A stretch of DNA of 64,000 bases from Rhizobiaceae bacterium (GTDB taxonomy: Bacteria > Pseudomonadota > Alphaproteobacteria > Rhizobiales > Rhizobiaceae): NCBI GenBank assembly GCA_019635695.1, contig JAHBYZ010000015.1, positions 1 to 64,000 of the forward strand, given 5' to 3'. This document shows positions 27,010-36,920 of the stretch, in pieces (within the stretch, counting starts at the first letter, position 1; every line of letters starts with the position of its first letter). Made by a program: the position numbers and the translations under genes. The notes under the pieces are model-generated. The model was given only the letters and a program-made list of their open reading frames with translations, was not told where the DNA came from and searched no databases.

Positions 27010-27060
27010 CCGATACGAAACGTATCGGCGGCCTATAGCGGCGCCCGCGCTGCGGCGCAA
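27010..27060 (-). promoter_or_regulatory. gatC promoter with 8-bp inverted repeat at the transcript start
   Basis: On the minus strand TTGCGC (27060-27055) is followed after 17 bases by TATAGG (27037-27032). A perfect dyad CCGATACG-TTT-CGTATCGG (27028-27010) lies at the expected start of transcription and ends 17 bases before the gatC ATG. It could be an operator or a 5' stem-loop protecting the mRNA. Confidence 0.5.
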
Positions 27061-27088
27061 CAACGGCGCGGCAGCGCGGGCGACAGGG

Positions 27089-27502
27089 CTACGGCATCTT
27101 CACGCCTTCGCACAGATAATAGACCCCGGCATTGCCGGGATTATCCGATGCCGCCGAGGTCAGCGGCGACGACACCTCGATCTCGCCTTCGGCGCGCGGC
27201 ATGAAGGCATAGACCTCGGGGTAAGCGTAGCCCGGCTCTTCGCAAAGCATCGTCGCCACCGCACCGATGGATCGTGTCGCCTTCTTCCAGTCGACGAACT
27301 CGCAATTGTACTCGATGCCTTCAATGCCGCGCGCTGTCAGCACGGTCTCGCCATTGCCGATGAAGCCATCGAAATCCTTCTTCGCCTCGGCGCACTGTTC
27401 TGGCGAACGGGCGTAGACGCCCTTGATCATGTCCTGCTGCGCCACTGCCGGAGCCGCGGGAATCAAAATCGCAGCCGCAACAACCAAGCCATTGATTCTC
27501 AT
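27089..27502 (-). CDS. Secreted protein of unknown function
   Basis: The ATG at 27502 overlaps the stop of the UPF0173 gene (ATGA). A signal peptide ([22 protein letters not shown]) is followed by about 115 residues containing four cysteines (EQCAEA, YNCEFV, MLCEEP, YLCEG), likely two disulfides in the periplasm. No recognised family. Translational coupling to UPF0173 suggests joint expression rather than a shared function. Confidence 0.78.
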   Translation of the reverse strand: MRINGLVVAAAILIPAAPAVAQQDMIKGVYARSPEQCAEAKKDFDGFIGNGETVLTARGIEGIEYNCEFVDWKKATRSIGAVATMLCEEPGYAYPEVYAFMPRAEGEIEVSSPLTSAASDNPGNAGVYYLCEGVKMP

Positions 27503-28206
27503 AGCGTCACCACCTCTCCCGGTTTCGGAGTCAGAACCCTGGTGTCGCCGCCCTGCATGCCCTCGACGAACTTCTCCGCGCTCTGGTCCAGCATCGGGAA
27601 AGAGGCATAATGGCAGGGCAGCACCGTCTCGAAATTGAAGTAGCGGCGGCAGGCCAGCGCGGCCACCGCGCCGCCCATGGTGAAGCGGTCGCCGATGGGC
27701 ACGATGCCGACCTTCGGCTGGTGCAGCTCGTTGATGAGCGCCATGTCGGAGAAGATGTCGGTGTCGCCCATGTGGTAGACGCTTTCGCCGTCCGGGAAAT
27801 GCAGAACGAGACCGAGCGGATTGCCAAGATAGACGTTCTTGCCGTCGCCCGTGTTGAACGAGGACGAGTGGTCGGCGCGCACGAAGGTCGTGGTGAAGCC
27901 GCCGCAGTCGACCGTGCCGCCGGTGTTGCCGGGGTTGATGCGGCTGCCGTCGTGTCCCTGCCCGACCAGCCACATGCAGATCTCGAAATTGGCGACGAGT
28001 TGCGCGCCGGTCTTCTTCAGGATCTTCAGCGCGTCGCCGACATGGTCGTTGTGGCCGTGGGTCAGCAGCACGTGGGTCACACCCTGCGCCGGCTTTTCCC
28101 AGCCGCCGGTCCACCACGGCACATCCGACAGGAACGGATCGATGAGGATGACGGCCTTGCCGTGTTCGATGCGGAAGGCCGACTGGCCGTACCATGTGAT
28201 CTTCAT
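27499..28206 (-). CDS. UPF0173 metal-dependent hydrolase (metallo-beta-lactamase fold)
   Basis: Start [16 protein letters not shown] (28206) with GAGGAGG upstream; a longer frame to 28440 overlaps ruvX and is rejected. The zinc-binding HGHNDHVGD motif follows LLTHG, with later ligands in ADHSSS, MGDTDIF and the terminal LPCHYASF. 235 residues. Physiological substrate unknown in this family. Followed by a coupled small secreted protein. Confidence 0.93.
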   Translation of the reverse strand: MKITWYGQSAFRIEHGKAVILIDPFLSDVPWWTGGWEKPAQGVTHVLLTHGHNDHVGDALKILKKTGAQLVANFEICMWLVGQGHDGSRINPGNTGGTVDCGGFTTTFVRADHSSSFNTGDGKNVYLGNPLGLVLHFPDGESVYHMGDTDIFSDMALINELHQPKVGIVPIGDRFTMGGAVAALACRRYFNFETVLPCHYASFPMLDQSAEKFVEGMQGGDTRVLTPKPGEVVTL

Positions 28207-28279
28207 GCGCCGCGCCTCCTCGCTTTCGGTCGGATCGCAGGATAGGACGGCGCATGATGAAGTCAAAGCGGATGCGTGC

Positions 28280-28753
28280 GTGACCACGCTGTCACTTGAT
28301 GACCTGCCGGCGCTGCTTGCCCCCGGCACGACGCTGGCCGGCCTCGACCTCGGCACCAAGACCATCGGGCTTGCCGTATCCGACCGCTCGCTGGCCTTCG
28401 CCCACCCGCGCCCGGTGATCGCGAGGAAAAAATTCGGCAAGGACGCCGAGGCGCTGCTGAAGGCTTTTGCCGCCGATCAGGTGGCGGCCGTGGTCATCGG
28501 CCTGCCGGTCAACATGGACGGCTCCGAGGGGCCGCGCGCGCAGGCTTCGCGCGCCTTCGTGCGCAACATGGCACAGCTCACTGCCCTGCCCTTCGCTTTC
28601 TGGGACGAGCGGCTGTCGACCGTGGCCGCGGAGCGCACGCTGATCGAGATGGATTTTTCGAGGAAGCGGCGCGACGGAATGATCGATTCGGCCGCCGCCG
28701 CCTTCATTCTGCAGGGAGCGCTGGACCGGCTGCGGGTTCTGCGCCAGCCGTAG
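28280..28753 (+). CDS. ruvX: Holliday junction resolvase RuvX (YqgF family)
   Basis: RNase H-fold nuclease implicated in 16S rRNA 5' processing and Holliday junction cleavage. A GTG at 28280 gives 157 residues; no better in-frame start exists close upstream, and the Shine-Dalgarno is weak. Motifs [12 protein letters not shown] (first acidic residue), [14 protein letters not shown] and [12 protein letters not shown] (third acidic) are visible. Its last 50 bp overlap the end of the convergent DUF6105-like gene. Confidence 0.93.
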   Translation: MTTLSLDDLPALLAPGTTLAGLDLGTKTIGLAVSDRSLAFAHPRPVIARKKFGKDAEALLKAFAADQVAAVVIGLPVNMDGSEGPRAQASRAFVRNMAQLTALPFAFWDERLSTVAAERTLIEMDFSRKRRDGMIDSAAAAFILQGALDRLRVLRQP

Positions 28754-29033
28754 AGGCTGCACGGCGCGCCTCCCACCACGAGCGGATGTCGGCGCGGCGG
28801 CGCCAGCCTAGGATGCCGAAGATGATGGCCGTGTCGACGGCGCAGGCGCGGGCCACCATCGCCGGGATCACCGCCGGGTCGATGCCCAGCATGTCGCCGT
28901 AGAAGCGGAAGGCGAAGTCGTGGACGACGCGGCTGAGGATCAGCCAGCCGAAATTCATGTCGTAGTAGGACAGCCCGAACCAGCCCCAGAACAGGCCCAT
29001 CGGCACGGCCCAGAAAAGCAGGATGTACTTCAT
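28704..29033 (-). CDS. DUF6105-like membrane protein
   Basis: Start [19 protein letters not shown] (29033), 109 residues. Two hydrophobic helices (residues about 3-25 and 62-75), with [16 protein letters not shown] between them, match a small rhizobial membrane family I recall as DUF6105. The C-terminal 30 residues are Ala/Glu-rich and are encoded in the antisense of the ruvX end. Its ATG overlaps the upstream gene stop (TGATG). Confidence 0.75.
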   Translation of the reverse strand: MKYILLFWAVPMGLFWGWFGLSYYDMNFGWLILSRVVHDFAFRFYGDMLGIDPAVIPAMVARACAVDTAIIFGILGWRRRADIRSWWEARRAASTAGAEPAAGPALPAE

Positions 29034-29578
29034 CAGGCCGCTCCGCCCGCCCGGTTGTAGAACGGGAAACGCACGACGTTGACATTGGCTGCAGCCGCCG
29101 CCGCCATCTGCCGCGCTACCACGGGGGCGGCCGCCGGCAACGGCGCAGGATCGGCCAGCGCGACGCGCAGCCCCACGAGCGAGGCGACCAGAAGCGCGAG
29201 GCAGAACAGCGACGCGCCGAGCATAACACCGCTGCCGGCCAGCGCCAGCGTCAGCACAACCAGGCCCGCGATGCCGAAGGCGCCGCCATGGGCGATCTCG
29301 CAGAGGAAACGCGTATGCGCGGCGCCCTCGCGGGCTGTCAGCGCCGCCGACAGCGAGACCGTGGCGAACAGCGCGGCGACGACTGTTGCGCCGAAACACA
29401 GGCCGCCCATCACGGCATTGCCGGGCAAGGTCTCGACCGCGTGCCCGTCGAGCGGAAGGCCGAAGGCGGCGATCGCGGCGACCGGCCCGTCCTCGGCGCC
29501 GAACAGCGCAAATGCGGCGACGAGCGAAAACAGCGCCGTCCAGCCGAACGTGGTAAGGATTGCCGCAGCCTGCTTCAT
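29033..29578 (-). CDS. Membrane protein of unknown function
   Basis: Start MKQAAAILTTFGWTALF (29578); a longer frame to 29719 runs into the divergent promoter region. 181 residues with four hydrophobic helices and an Ala/Pro-rich C-terminal tail ending in NVNVVRFPFYNRAGG. No motif recognised. It is the first gene of a pair, coupled to the DUF6105-like gene through a TGATG overlap, and divergent from the AEC transporter gene. Confidence 0.75.
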   Translation of the reverse strand: MKQAAAILTTFGWTALFSLVAAFALFGAEDGPVAAIAAFGLPLDGHAVETLPGNAVMGGLCFGATVVAALFATVSLSAALTAREGAAHTRFLCEIAHGGAFGIAGLVVLTLALAGSGVMLGASLFCLALLVASLVGLRVALADPAPLPAAAPVVARQMAAAAAANVNVVRFPFYNRAGGAA

Positions 29579-29731
29579 GGACCCCTCGTATCGGGCCGGC
29601 ACAGTGTGGCGGCAACGACGCGGCCGCAATCGAAACCATTTGTTAAGGTTAACGCGACGCCGGGCTGGCCCAAGCGGCCGCGCTTTACAGGCGGAACGGC
29701 ATTCTCCTATGTGCGCCACCGGGGGATTCCT

Positions 29732-30670
29732 GTGCTCGCAATCTTCGAAAGCATCCTGCCGATCTTTCTGCTGATCGTGGCGGGTCTCCTGCTGCGCCGC
29801 ACGCCGCTAATGGATGGGGCCGGATGGCGCGGGCTGGAACAATTATCCTACTGGGTGCTCTACCCCATTCTCCTCTTCGACACGGTCTCCGGCGCCGATT
29901 TCTCCTCGCTGTCGCTCGACGCCATGTTCGCGGCCCTTCTGGGCTCCGTCTTCATCGTGGCGGCGGGCGTGCTGGCGACATGGCCGATATGGCGCGCCGC
30001 CGGAGCCGCGAGCCGCGCCGAGTTCTCCTCGGTCTTCCAGACGGCACTGCGCTGGAACGGCTTCGTCGCGCTGGCGGTGGCCCAGAAGCTGTATCCGCCG
30101 GAGGGCGCGGCCGTTGTCGCGCTGGCGATGGCCGTCATCATCATCCCCATCAACATCATGTCGGTGTCGGTCGTCTCGCGCTTCGGCCACGGTGGCGCGA
30201 ACTGGGCGAATGTGCTGCGCGCCATGGCGAAGAACCCGCTCATCGTCGCCGTCGGCGCGGGCCTGCTCATCCGCCTGCTTCCGGGCGGGCTCTACGAACC
30301 GGTGGAACGCGGCTTCGACCTGCTCGGCCAGGCCGCCATCGGCATGGGACTGCTCTCGATCGGCGCGGGACTTCGGCCGGCCGACATGTTCTCGGCACGG
30401 CCGGCCATGTGGTTCCCGGTCGTCGTGAAGCTGCTGGTGATGCCGGCGCTGATGTGCGGGCTCGGCCTCGCAGTCGGTCTGACCGGCCCCGCGCTGGTCT
30501 ACGTCGTGCTGTGCGGCTCGGTGCCGACCGCGCTCAACGGCTACATGCTGGCGCGCCAGCTCGGCGGCGACGCCGAGTTCTACGCCGCCGTCACCACGCT
30601 GCAGACCGTGCTGGCGGTGCTCACCATGCCGGCCGCACTCGCGCTCGCCGCCTACGCCGCCTCGGGATAG
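29732..30670 (+). CDS. AEC family (auxin efflux carrier-like) transporter
   Basis: A GTG at 29732 gives MLAIFESILPIFLLIVAG, the typical N-terminus; longer in-frame starts read the divergent intergenic region. 312 residues with about ten hydrophobic helices, including LLRRTPLMDGAGWRGLEQLSYWVLYP and the C-terminal LCGSVPTALNGYMLARQLGGD that mark the family. Bacterial members export carboxylates such as malate. It converges on the aidB-like gene with a 19-bp overlap. Confidence 0.9.
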   Translation: MLAIFESILPIFLLIVAGLLLRRTPLMDGAGWRGLEQLSYWVLYPILLFDTVSGADFSSLSLDAMFAALLGSVFIVAAGVLATWPIWRAAGAASRAEFSSVFQTALRWNGFVALAVAQKLYPPEGAAVVALAMAVIIIPINIMSVSVVSRFGHGGANWANVLRAMAKNPLIVAVGAGLLIRLLPGGLYEPVERGFDLLGQAAIGMGLLSIGAGLRPADMFSARPAMWFPVVVKLLVMPALMCGLGLAVGLTGPALVYVVLCGSVPTALNGYMLARQLGGDAEFYAAVTTLQTVLAVLTMPAALALAAYAASG

Positions 30671-32277
30671 AGTGTGTCGACGATAGCGCGCGCGTCGTGG
30701 CGCGCCGGCAGCATGCCGTAGGTGCTGCGCCACTGGCCAGCGAGCCGCGTCTCGATGAAGGCGTCGGCGATGCGACCGGCACCCAGCCGCCGCAATTCGG
30801 CCGCGGCCGCCGCCAGCGCAAGCTGCTCGGTGAGGATGCGCGCCGAGCCTTCGTCCGACAGCGACATTTCGATCGCCGCGCGCAGCACACCGACCGTGCC
30901 CTTGCCGGCCGGCCCGAGATCGCGCCGCAGCGCCTCCATCACCTCGTCGAAAAGCCCGGGCGCGCGCTTGAGCACGCGCAGCACGTCGAGCGCCATGACG
31001 TTGCCCGAGCCCTCCCAGATGGCGTTGACGGGCGCCTCGCGATAGTGCCGCGCGATCGGCAGTTCCTCGACATAGCCGTTGCCGCCCATGCACTCCATCG
31101 CCTCGTAGATGAGCGGCGGCGCGCTCTTGCACACCCAGTACTTGACCACCGGCGTCATGGCGCGGGCGAAGGCCGCGTGCTCGCGTCCGTCGGCGGCCTC
31201 GTCGAAGGCGCGCGCCAGCCGGAACGACAGCGCCGTCGCGCCGGCCACGTCGAGCGCCAGGTCTGCCAGCACGCGCAGCATCAGCGGCTGGTCGATCAGT
31301 TGCTGGCCGAAAACCGAGCGGTGGCGCGCGTGATGCACGGCCTCGGCCACCGAGGCGCGCATGATGCCGGAGGACGCCAGCGCGCAGTCCAGCCGCGTCA
31401 GCGTCACCATGTCCATGATCGTCTTGACGCCCTGCCCCGGCTCGCCGACCGCCTCCGCGTGGACGTTGTCGAACTCGACCTCCGACGACGCGTTGGAACG
31501 GTTGCCGAGCTTGTCCTTGAGCCGCTGGAAGCGCAGCCCGTTGGCCTTTCCGTCCGGCAGGATGCGCGGCACGAGGAAGCAGGTCAGCCCCTCGCGCGCC
31601 TGCGCCAGCATCAGGAAGGCGTCGCACATGGGGGCCGACATGAACCATTTGTGGCCGCTTAGCCGGTAGCCGCCATTGACCCGTTCGGCGACCGAGGAAT
31701 TGGCGCGCACGTCGGTGCCGCCCTGCTTCTCGGTCATGCCCATGCCGAGCGTCAGCCCTTCCTTCTGCATCGGCGGTTTCTGGCTCGAATCGTATTTGCG
31801 CGTGGTGACACGCGGCGCCCACTCCTTGAACAGCGCGGGCGCGTTCATAATCGCGGCAAGCGACGCGCTGGTCATGGTGATCGGGCACAGATGCCCGCAT
31901 TCCAGCTGCGCCGTCATGTAGAAACGCGCGCCGCGGCTCTGGTGACGCCGTCCGCGCTCGGCCTCGCCGCTCTCCCAGACGGAACCGTGCAGGCCGGCGG
32001 CGACCGAGCGGCGCATCAGTGCGTGATAGGCCGGGTGGAACTCGACCTGGTCGATGCGGTGCCCCTGCCGGTCGAAGGTCTTCAGCTTTGGCGTGATTTC
32101 GTTTGCGAGCCGGGCGCCGTCCATCGCTTCCGGGTTGCGCACGAAGCGGCCGATCTGGTCGAGCTCGCGCCGCACCGGCTCGCCGAAATCCTCGCCGAGC
32201 TGCATCAGCATCGGGTCGCTGCGCCAGGCGTTGGTGCCCGCAAGCGGCGGCGGCTGGTTGGTGACGTCGTGGTTCAA
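30652..32277 (-). CDS. aidB: Acyl-CoA dehydrogenase family protein, AidB-like
   Basis: The 541 residues equal the length of AidB, the FAD protein of the adaptive response to alkylation, and the N-terminal part (ITPKLKTFDRQGHRIDQVEF, HPAYHALMRRS) follows AidB rather than short-chain dehydrogenases. FAD-binding segments MTEKQGGTDVRAN and YRLSGHKWFMSAP are visible, as is CMGGNGYVEELP. Biochemical role in rhizobia is unproven; DNA protection or isovaleryl-CoA oxidation are both possible. Divergent from pyrB. Confidence 0.88.
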   Translation of the reverse strand: MNHDVTNQPPPLAGTNAWRSDPMLMQLGEDFGEPVRRELDQIGRFVRNPEAMDGARLANEITPKLKTFDRQGHRIDQVEFHPAYHALMRRSVAAGLHGSVWESGEAERGRRHQSRGARFYMTAQLECGHLCPITMTSASLAAIMNAPALFKEWAPRVTTRKYDSSQKPPMQKEGLTLGMGMTEKQGGTDVRANSSVAERVNGGYRLSGHKWFMSAPMCDAFLMLAQAREGLTCFLVPRILPDGKANGLRFQRLKDKLGNRSNASSEVEFDNVHAEAVGEPGQGVKTIMDMVTLTRLDCALASSGIMRASVAEAVHHARHRSVFGQQLIDQPLMLRVLADLALDVAGATALSFRLARAFDEAADGREHAAFARAMTPVVKYWVCKSAPPLIYEAMECMGGNGYVEELPIARHYREAPVNAIWEGSGNVMALDVLRVLKRAPGLFDEVMEALRRDLGPAGKGTVGVLRAAIEMSLSDEGSARILTEQLALAAAAAELRRLGAGRIADAFIETRLAGQWRSTYGMLPARHDARAIVDTLYPEAA

Positions 32278-32445
32278 TGGGCAGTCCCCCGCGCGCCTGC
32301 CTGAATCGCGGCGCCTGCCAAGGATTTTGCCCGATCGCGGACGGGAAAGCGAGAAGGCCGAGCGGCACGCGTTGCAGCATTTGCTGGGGAAAGCCGGCTG
32401 CGCGCTTGCGGCCTTCGCCCCCCATCCCTATAGCAGCCGCTTGAG

Positions 32446-33405
32446 ATGAGTTCCGCCCCGGCCTTCCCGCTGTTCCGCCACCGGCACCTGCTGGGGATAC
32501 AGGGGCTTTCCCCCGAAGACATCAACCTTCTGCTCGACCGCGCAGATGCTGCCGTCGAGGTGTCGCGGCAGCGCGAGAAGAAGCTGTCGACGCTGCGCGG
32601 GCGCACGCACATCAACCTCTTCTACGAGGCCTCGACGCGCACCCAGTCCTCCTTCGAGCTGGCGGGAAAGCGGCTCGGCGCGGACGTGATGAACATGTCA
32701 GTGGCCTCGTCTTCGGTGAAGAAGGGCGAGACGCTCATCGACACGGCGATGACGCTGAACGCCATGAATCCCGACATCCTCGTCATTCGCCATTCGGCGG
32801 CGGGCGCGGCCGCCCTGCTGGCGCAGAAGGTCGGCTGCTCGGTAGTCAACGCCGGCGACGGCGCGCACGAGCATCCCACCCAGGCGCTGCTCGACGCGCT
32901 GACCATCCGCCGCAAGCTGGGCGACATCGGCGCGCTGACGGTGGCGATCTGCGGCGACGTGCTGCACTCGCGCGTGGCGCGGTCCAACATACTGATCCTG
33001 AATGCCCTGGGCGCCCGCGTGCGCGTCGTCGGCCCGTCGACACTGATGCCTTCGGGTATCGCGCAGATGGGCGTCGAGCCGTTCACGTCGATGACGGAAG
33101 GGCTCAAGGGCGCCGATGTCGTGATGATGCTGCGGCTCCAGCGCGAGCGCATGGCGGGCTCGTTCGTGCCCTCGGTGCGCGAATATTTCCGCTTCTTCGG
33201 CCTCGACGCGGAAAAGCTGCGCCATGCGAAGCCCGGCGCGCTCGTCATGCATCCCGGCCCGATGAACCGCGGCGTCGAGATTTCGTCCGAGATCGCCGAC
33301 GGCCCGCAGAGCGTCATCCAGGAGCAGGTCGAGATGGGCGTCGCCGTGCGGATGGCCGTCATGGAAGCGCTGCTCGACCCTCGGCGCAACGAGGCGGGCG
33401 AATGA
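32446..33405 (+). CDS. pyrB: Aspartate carbamoyltransferase catalytic subunit
   Basis: Forms carbamoyl-aspartate in pyrimidine synthesis. 319 residues; carbamoyl-phosphate site STRTQSS followed by [11 protein letters not shown], and later [11 protein letters not shown] and [11 protein letters not shown]. No pyrI regulatory subunit follows; instead a dihydroorotase homologue overlaps its stop by ATGA, as in class A ATCases where PyrB associates with a PyrC-like protein. Confidence 0.97.
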   Translation: MSSAPAFPLFRHRHLLGIQGLSPEDINLLLDRADAAVEVSRQREKKLSTLRGRTHINLFYEASTRTQSSFELAGKRLGADVMNMSVASSSVKKGETLIDTAMTLNAMNPDILVIRHSAAGAAALLAQKVGCSVVNAGDGAHEHPTQALLDALTIRRKLGDIGALTVAICGDVLHSRVARSNILILNALGARVRVVGPSTLMPSGIAQMGVEPFTSMTEGLKGADVVMMLRLQRERMAGSFVPSVREYFRFFGLDAEKLRHAKPGALVMHPGPMNRGVEISSEIADGPQSVIQEQVEMGVAVRMAVMEALLDPRRNEAGE

Positions 33406-34688
33406 CCGCGACCGTCTTCGCCAATGCCCGCATCCTCGACCCGTCGCGCGGGCTGGACGAGGTCGGCACGGTGATCGTGCGCGGCCGCGAGATCCTCGCC
33501 GCGGGCGCGTCGGCCCGCAACCAGGGCGCGCCGGACGGCGCGGAAGTGGTGGACTGCGCCGGCAAGGCGATCCTGCCGGGGCTGGTGGACAGCCGCGTCT
33601 TCGTCGGCGAACCGGGCGCGGAGCATCGCGAGACCATTGCCTCGGCGAGCGCCGCCGCCGCTGCCGGCGGCGTCACCTCCATCGTGATGATGCCCGACAC
33701 CGACCCGGTGATCGACGACGTGGCGCTGGTCGAGTTCGTGCTGCGCACCGCCCGCGACACCGCCGACGTCAGCGTCTTCCCGGCCGCCGCCATAACCCGC
33801 GGGCTGGCCGGGCAGGAGCTCTCGGAATTCGGCCTGCTGAGGGCGTCCGGTGCCGTCGCCTTCACCGAAGGACGCAGAACGCTGGCGAGCGCGCTGGTGA
33901 TGCGTCGCGCGCTGACCTACGCCCGCGACTTCGACGCGCTGGTCGCGCACGAGACGAAGGACGCAGATCTCGGCGCGGGCGGCGTGATGAACGAGGGCCT
34001 CTATGCCAGCTGGCTCGGCCTCTCCGGCGTGCCGCGCGAGGCGGAAATCATCCCGCTGGAGCGCGACCTGCGCCTGGCCCGCCTGACGCGCGGCCGCTAC
34101 CACGCCGCCAAGATCTCGACCGCCATGTCGGCGGAAGCGGTGGCCCGCGCCAAGGCGGACGGCGCAAAAGTTTCGGCCGGCATCGCCATCGCCAATCTGT
34201 CGCTCAACGAACTGGATGTCGGCCAGTACCGCACCTTCTTCCGCCTGTCGCCGCCGCTGCGCGCGGAGGAGGACCGGCAGGCGATGATCGCGGCGCTGCG
34301 CGACGGCACCGTCGACGTGATCTCGTCGTCGCACGACCCGCAGGACGTCGACACCAAGCGCCTGCCCTTCGCGGAAGCTGCGTCCGGCGCGATCGGGCTG
34401 GAGACGCTGCTGGGCGCGGCGCTCAGGCTGCACCACAATGGCGACGTGCCGCTGCTGCGTCTGGTCGACGCGCTGTCGACCGCACCGGCGAAGCTGTTCG
34501 GCCTGCCGGGCGGGACGCTCGCACCCGGCGCGCCGGCCGACCTGATCGTGGTCGACCTCGACGAGCCGTGGATCGTGCGCGAGGACGCGATCCGCTCGCG
34601 CTCCAAGAACACCTGCTTCGAGGGCGCGCGCATGCAGGGCAAGGTCTTGCAAACGCTGGTGGCGGGCCGCACAGTGTTCTCGGCCTGA
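33402..34688 (+). CDS. Dihydroorotase-like protein lacking metal ligands (PyrC' type)
   Basis: 428 residues, amidohydrolase fold, co-translated with pyrB (ATGA). The active-site motif of dihydroorotase, normally GLVDxHxHxR, reads [13 protein letters not shown] here, so both His ligands are absent. The later His motif is replaced by AHETKDADL, and the Asp-containing DHAPH is SSHDPQD. The scaffold motifs ([18 protein letters not shown]) remain. This is the known inactive dihydroorotase that stabilises PyrB in some Gram-negatives; a structural role is most likely and a separate active PyrC should exist elsewhere. Confidence 0.92.
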   Translation: MTATVFANARILDPSRGLDEVGTVIVRGREILAAGASARNQGAPDGAEVVDCAGKAILPGLVDSRVFVGEPGAEHRETIASASAAAAAGGVTSIVMMPDTDPVIDDVALVEFVLRTARDTADVSVFPAAAITRGLAGQELSEFGLLRASGAVAFTEGRRTLASALVMRRALTYARDFDALVAHETKDADLGAGGVMNEGLYASWLGLSGVPREAEIIPLERDLRLARLTRGRYHAAKISTAMSAEAVARAKADGAKVSAGIAIANLSLNELDVGQYRTFFRLSPPLRAEEDRQAMIAALRDGTVDVISSSHDPQDVDTKRLPFAEAASGAIGLETLLGAALRLHHNGDVPLLRLVDALSTAPAKLFGLPGGTLAPGAPADLIVVDLDEPWIVREDAIRSRSKNTCFEGARMQGKVLQTLVAGRTVFSA

Positions 34689-34710
34689 GCCGGGCGGAGG
34701 AACCCTTTCG

Positions 34711-35301
34711 ATGTCGACTTACCTGCCCTTCGCAGGCGCGCTGCTGTTCGGCTACCTGCTCGGCTCCATCCCCTTCGGCCTGATCCTCACCCGCATGGCC
34801 GGGCTCGGCGACGTGCGCAAGATCGGCTCCGGCAACATCGGCGCCACCAACGTGCTCCGCACCGGCAGGCGAGGACTCGCCGCTGCGACCTTGCTCCTCG
34901 ACGCGCTGAAGGGCACGGCCGCTGTGCTGCTCGCCTGCTGGGTGGCGCCCGAATTTGGCGTCTTCGCAGGACTTGGCGCCTTCCTCGGTCATCTCTTCCC
35001 GGTCTGGCTCGGCTTCAGGGGCGGCAAGGGCGTTGCCACCTATGTCGGCGTGCTGTTTGCGCTGTCGTGGCAGGCCGGGCTGGTGTTCGCCGTGGTGTGG
35101 ATCGCGATTGCGGCGATCTCCCGCTACTCCTCGCTTTCGGCGCTGGTTGCCACCCTGGCCGCGCCGCTCTTCGTCTGGTGGCAAGGCTCGGGCAGCTATG
35201 CTCTGGCGCTCGCGGCGATGACGGTGATCGTCTTCGTCAAGCACCGGGCCAACATATCCCGGCTGCTGTCGGGCACAGAATCACGCATCGGCGCCAAATG
35301 A
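34711..35301 (+). CDS. plsY: Glycerol-3-phosphate acyltransferase PlsY
   Basis: Inner-membrane enzyme that acylates glycerol-3-phosphate from acyl-phosphate, the first phospholipid step. 196 residues with five helices and the three PlsY motifs: [18 protein letters not shown] and a third near ISRYSSLSA. Start ATG at 34711 with GGAGGAACC upstream. Overlaps dprA by ATGA. Confidence 0.95.
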   Translation: MSTYLPFAGALLFGYLLGSIPFGLILTRMAGLGDVRKIGSGNIGATNVLRTGRRGLAAATLLLDALKGTAAVLLACWVAPEFGVFAGLGAFLGHLFPVWLGFRGGKGVATYVGVLFALSWQAGLVFAVVWIAIAAISRYSSLSALVATLAAPLFVWWQGSGSYALALAAMTVIVFVKHRANISRLLSGTESRIGAK

Positions 35302-36434
35302 CCGGGGCGGCGGAAGGCACCAGCCTTTCCCAGCAGCAAGGCCTTTCCGACCGACAGCGGCTGGCCTGGCTGCGCCTGATCCGCAGCGAGAACGTCGGCC
35401 CCCTCACCTTCCGTGACCTCATCAACCGTTTCGGCTCGGCCGAAGCTGCGCTGCAGGCGCTGCCGGAGCTGGCGCAACGCGGCGGCGGCCGGGCGCGCAT
35501 CTGCAGGGCGGACGACGCGGAAAAGGAGCTGGAGACGGCCGCGCGCTTCGGCGCCCGTTTCATCGCGCTCGGCGAGGCCGGCTATCCGCCGCTGCTGAAG
35601 CTGATGCCGGGGCCGCCGCCGCTGCTCGCGGTCAAGGGCGAGCCTGCGGTGCTTGCGCTCCCCTGCGTCGCTATCGTCGGCGCGCGCAACGCCTCGCTGG
35701 CCGGCATCCGCTTCGCGCGCCAGCTGGCGCGCGATGTCGGCGCGCAGGGCTACGCGATCGCCTCGGGGCTGGCGCGCGGCATCGACGCCGCCGCCCACAC
35801 CGGAAGTTTCGACACCGGCACCATCGCGGCGATGGCGGGCGGTCTGGACCGGCCCTACCCGCCTGAGCACGAAGTGCTCTGCAACGAGATCGTCGCGCGC
35901 GGCGCGCTGATCTCAGAGATGCCGTTCGGCTGGGAGCCGCGCGCGAAAGACTTTCCGCGCCGCAACCGCCTGATCGCCGGGCTCGCCTACGGACTGGTTG
36001 TGGTCGAAGCCGCGCTGCGCTCCGGCTCGCTTATCAGCGCGCGGCTGGCGGGCGAGTTCGGTCGGCTGGTCTTTGCCGTGCCCGGCTCGCCGCTCGACCC
36101 GCGCGCCGCCGGCACCAACGGGCTGTTGAAGGAAGGCGCCATCCTCGTCACAGGAGCGGACGACGTGCTGCACGCTATCGCTCCGCAATCCGGACTTGAG
36201 GTTCGCCCCGCGGCCAGTTTCGAAGAACCTGTCGATTTTGCCGCCGCACCCGAACCCGGAGAGGACGATCGCAGCCGGGTGGTCGAGGCGCTGAGCCCCA
36301 CCCCCGTGCCTATCGACGAAATCGTTCGGCATACCGGCCTGCACCCCGCGCAGGTCCACCTCGTCCTGCTCGAGCTGCAGCTCGCCGGCCGGCTTGAGCG
36401 CCACTCAGGAGGCGCTGTTTCGCTTCTGTTGTGA
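35298..36434 (+). CDS. dprA: DNA-processing protein DprA
   Basis: Loads RecA on single-stranded DNA entering by transformation. The start at 35298 overlaps plsY (ATGA) and gives 378 residues. An N-terminal SAM/HhH region is followed by the Rossmann-like domain ([36 protein letters not shown]) and a C-terminal winged helix ([19 protein letters not shown]). Position between plsY and topA is usual for rhizobia. The last 30 bp overlap a convergent small gene. Confidence 0.95.
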   Translation: MTGAAEGTSLSQQQGLSDRQRLAWLRLIRSENVGPLTFRDLINRFGSAEAALQALPELAQRGGGRARICRADDAEKELETAARFGARFIALGEAGYPPLLKLMPGPPPLLAVKGEPAVLALPCVAIVGARNASLAGIRFARQLARDVGAQGYAIASGLARGIDAAAHTGSFDTGTIAAMAGGLDRPYPPEHEVLCNEIVARGALISEMPFGWEPRAKDFPRRNRLIAGLAYGLVVVEAALRSGSLISARLAGEFGRLVFAVPGSPLDPRAAGTNGLLKEGAILVTGADDVLHAIAPQSGLEVRPAASFEEPVDFAAAPEPGEDDRSRVVEALSPTPVPIDEIVRHTGLHPAQVHLVLLELQLAGRLERHSGGAVSLLL

Positions 36435-36641
36435 TCGTGTCGTTGCAGGAGCCGAGGGCCGCACCCGCATCGGCCGCTCCCCGCGGATAATGTCGCTGGC
36501 CTCGACGTAAGCCATCTCGATCAGATAGGCGAGCATGTCGTAGCGCTCCGCCTCGGCGATCTCGCGCATTTCGCGAAGCATGGACTGGAGGTAGTCGAGC
36601 GAGTCGGTTCGCTTGTGCGAAGACGACACGTATTGGGGCAT
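36405..36641 (-). CDS. Small conserved-looking protein of unknown function
   Basis: ATG 36641 (MPQYVSSSHKRTDSLDYLQ) gives 78 residues; a GTG three codons upstream is also possible. The central part LQSMLREMREIAEAERYDM followed by LAYLIEMAYVEASDIIRG is a well-formed amphipathic helix pair, and the tail is basic. I recall similar short proteins next to topA in rhizobia, without function. It is divergent from topA and its end overlaps dprA. Confidence 0.65.
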   Translation of the reverse strand: MPQYVSSSHKRTDSLDYLQSMLREMREIAEAERYDMLAYLIEMAYVEASDIIRGERPMRVRPSAPATTRSQQKRNSAS

Positions 36642-36708
36642 GATACGCACCTTGCGTTTGAGCCCTGGGCGCCCCAGCCCGGCAGGCTAATGATTGTAAG
36701 GTTGTATC

Positions 36709-36737
36709 TATCGTTGGATTCAACCGATAATTGAATC
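36709..36737. promoter_or_regulatory. Overlapping palindromes in the divergent topA promoter region
   Basis: GATTCAA-N7-TTGAATC (36717-36737) is a perfect dyad. A second imperfect one, TATCGTTG...CAACCGATA, overlaps it from 36709. They sit in a 279-bp AT-richer gap between the small minus-strand gene and topA. The layout suggests an operator controlling one or both genes; the regulator is unknown. Confidence 0.45.
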
Positions 36738-36920
36738 GAGTTCTATCTAAACGTGCTTTAGCGATAGCGCAAGCAACTTGAGATTGCCGTCACGGCAAGT
36801 TGTATGAGGAGGTCGGCCCTTGACCCGCCGCCAAAGCGCAGCCATGTGACGTGCTCTTTCGAGGAATGCGGCAAGTGGCGCGTGTCTGATCCAGCGGCGC
36901 CGGAAGGGTTTAGCGCCGGC

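Noticed and set aside
33402-34688. Annotating the pyrB partner as active dihydroorotase pyrC
   Set aside because: The HxH and other metal-ligand motifs are missing, so catalysis is not expected.
36804-36920. N-terminal extension of topoisomerase I from the ATG at 36804
   Set aside because: The extra 39 residues are not like TopA, and the family N-terminus begins at 36921.
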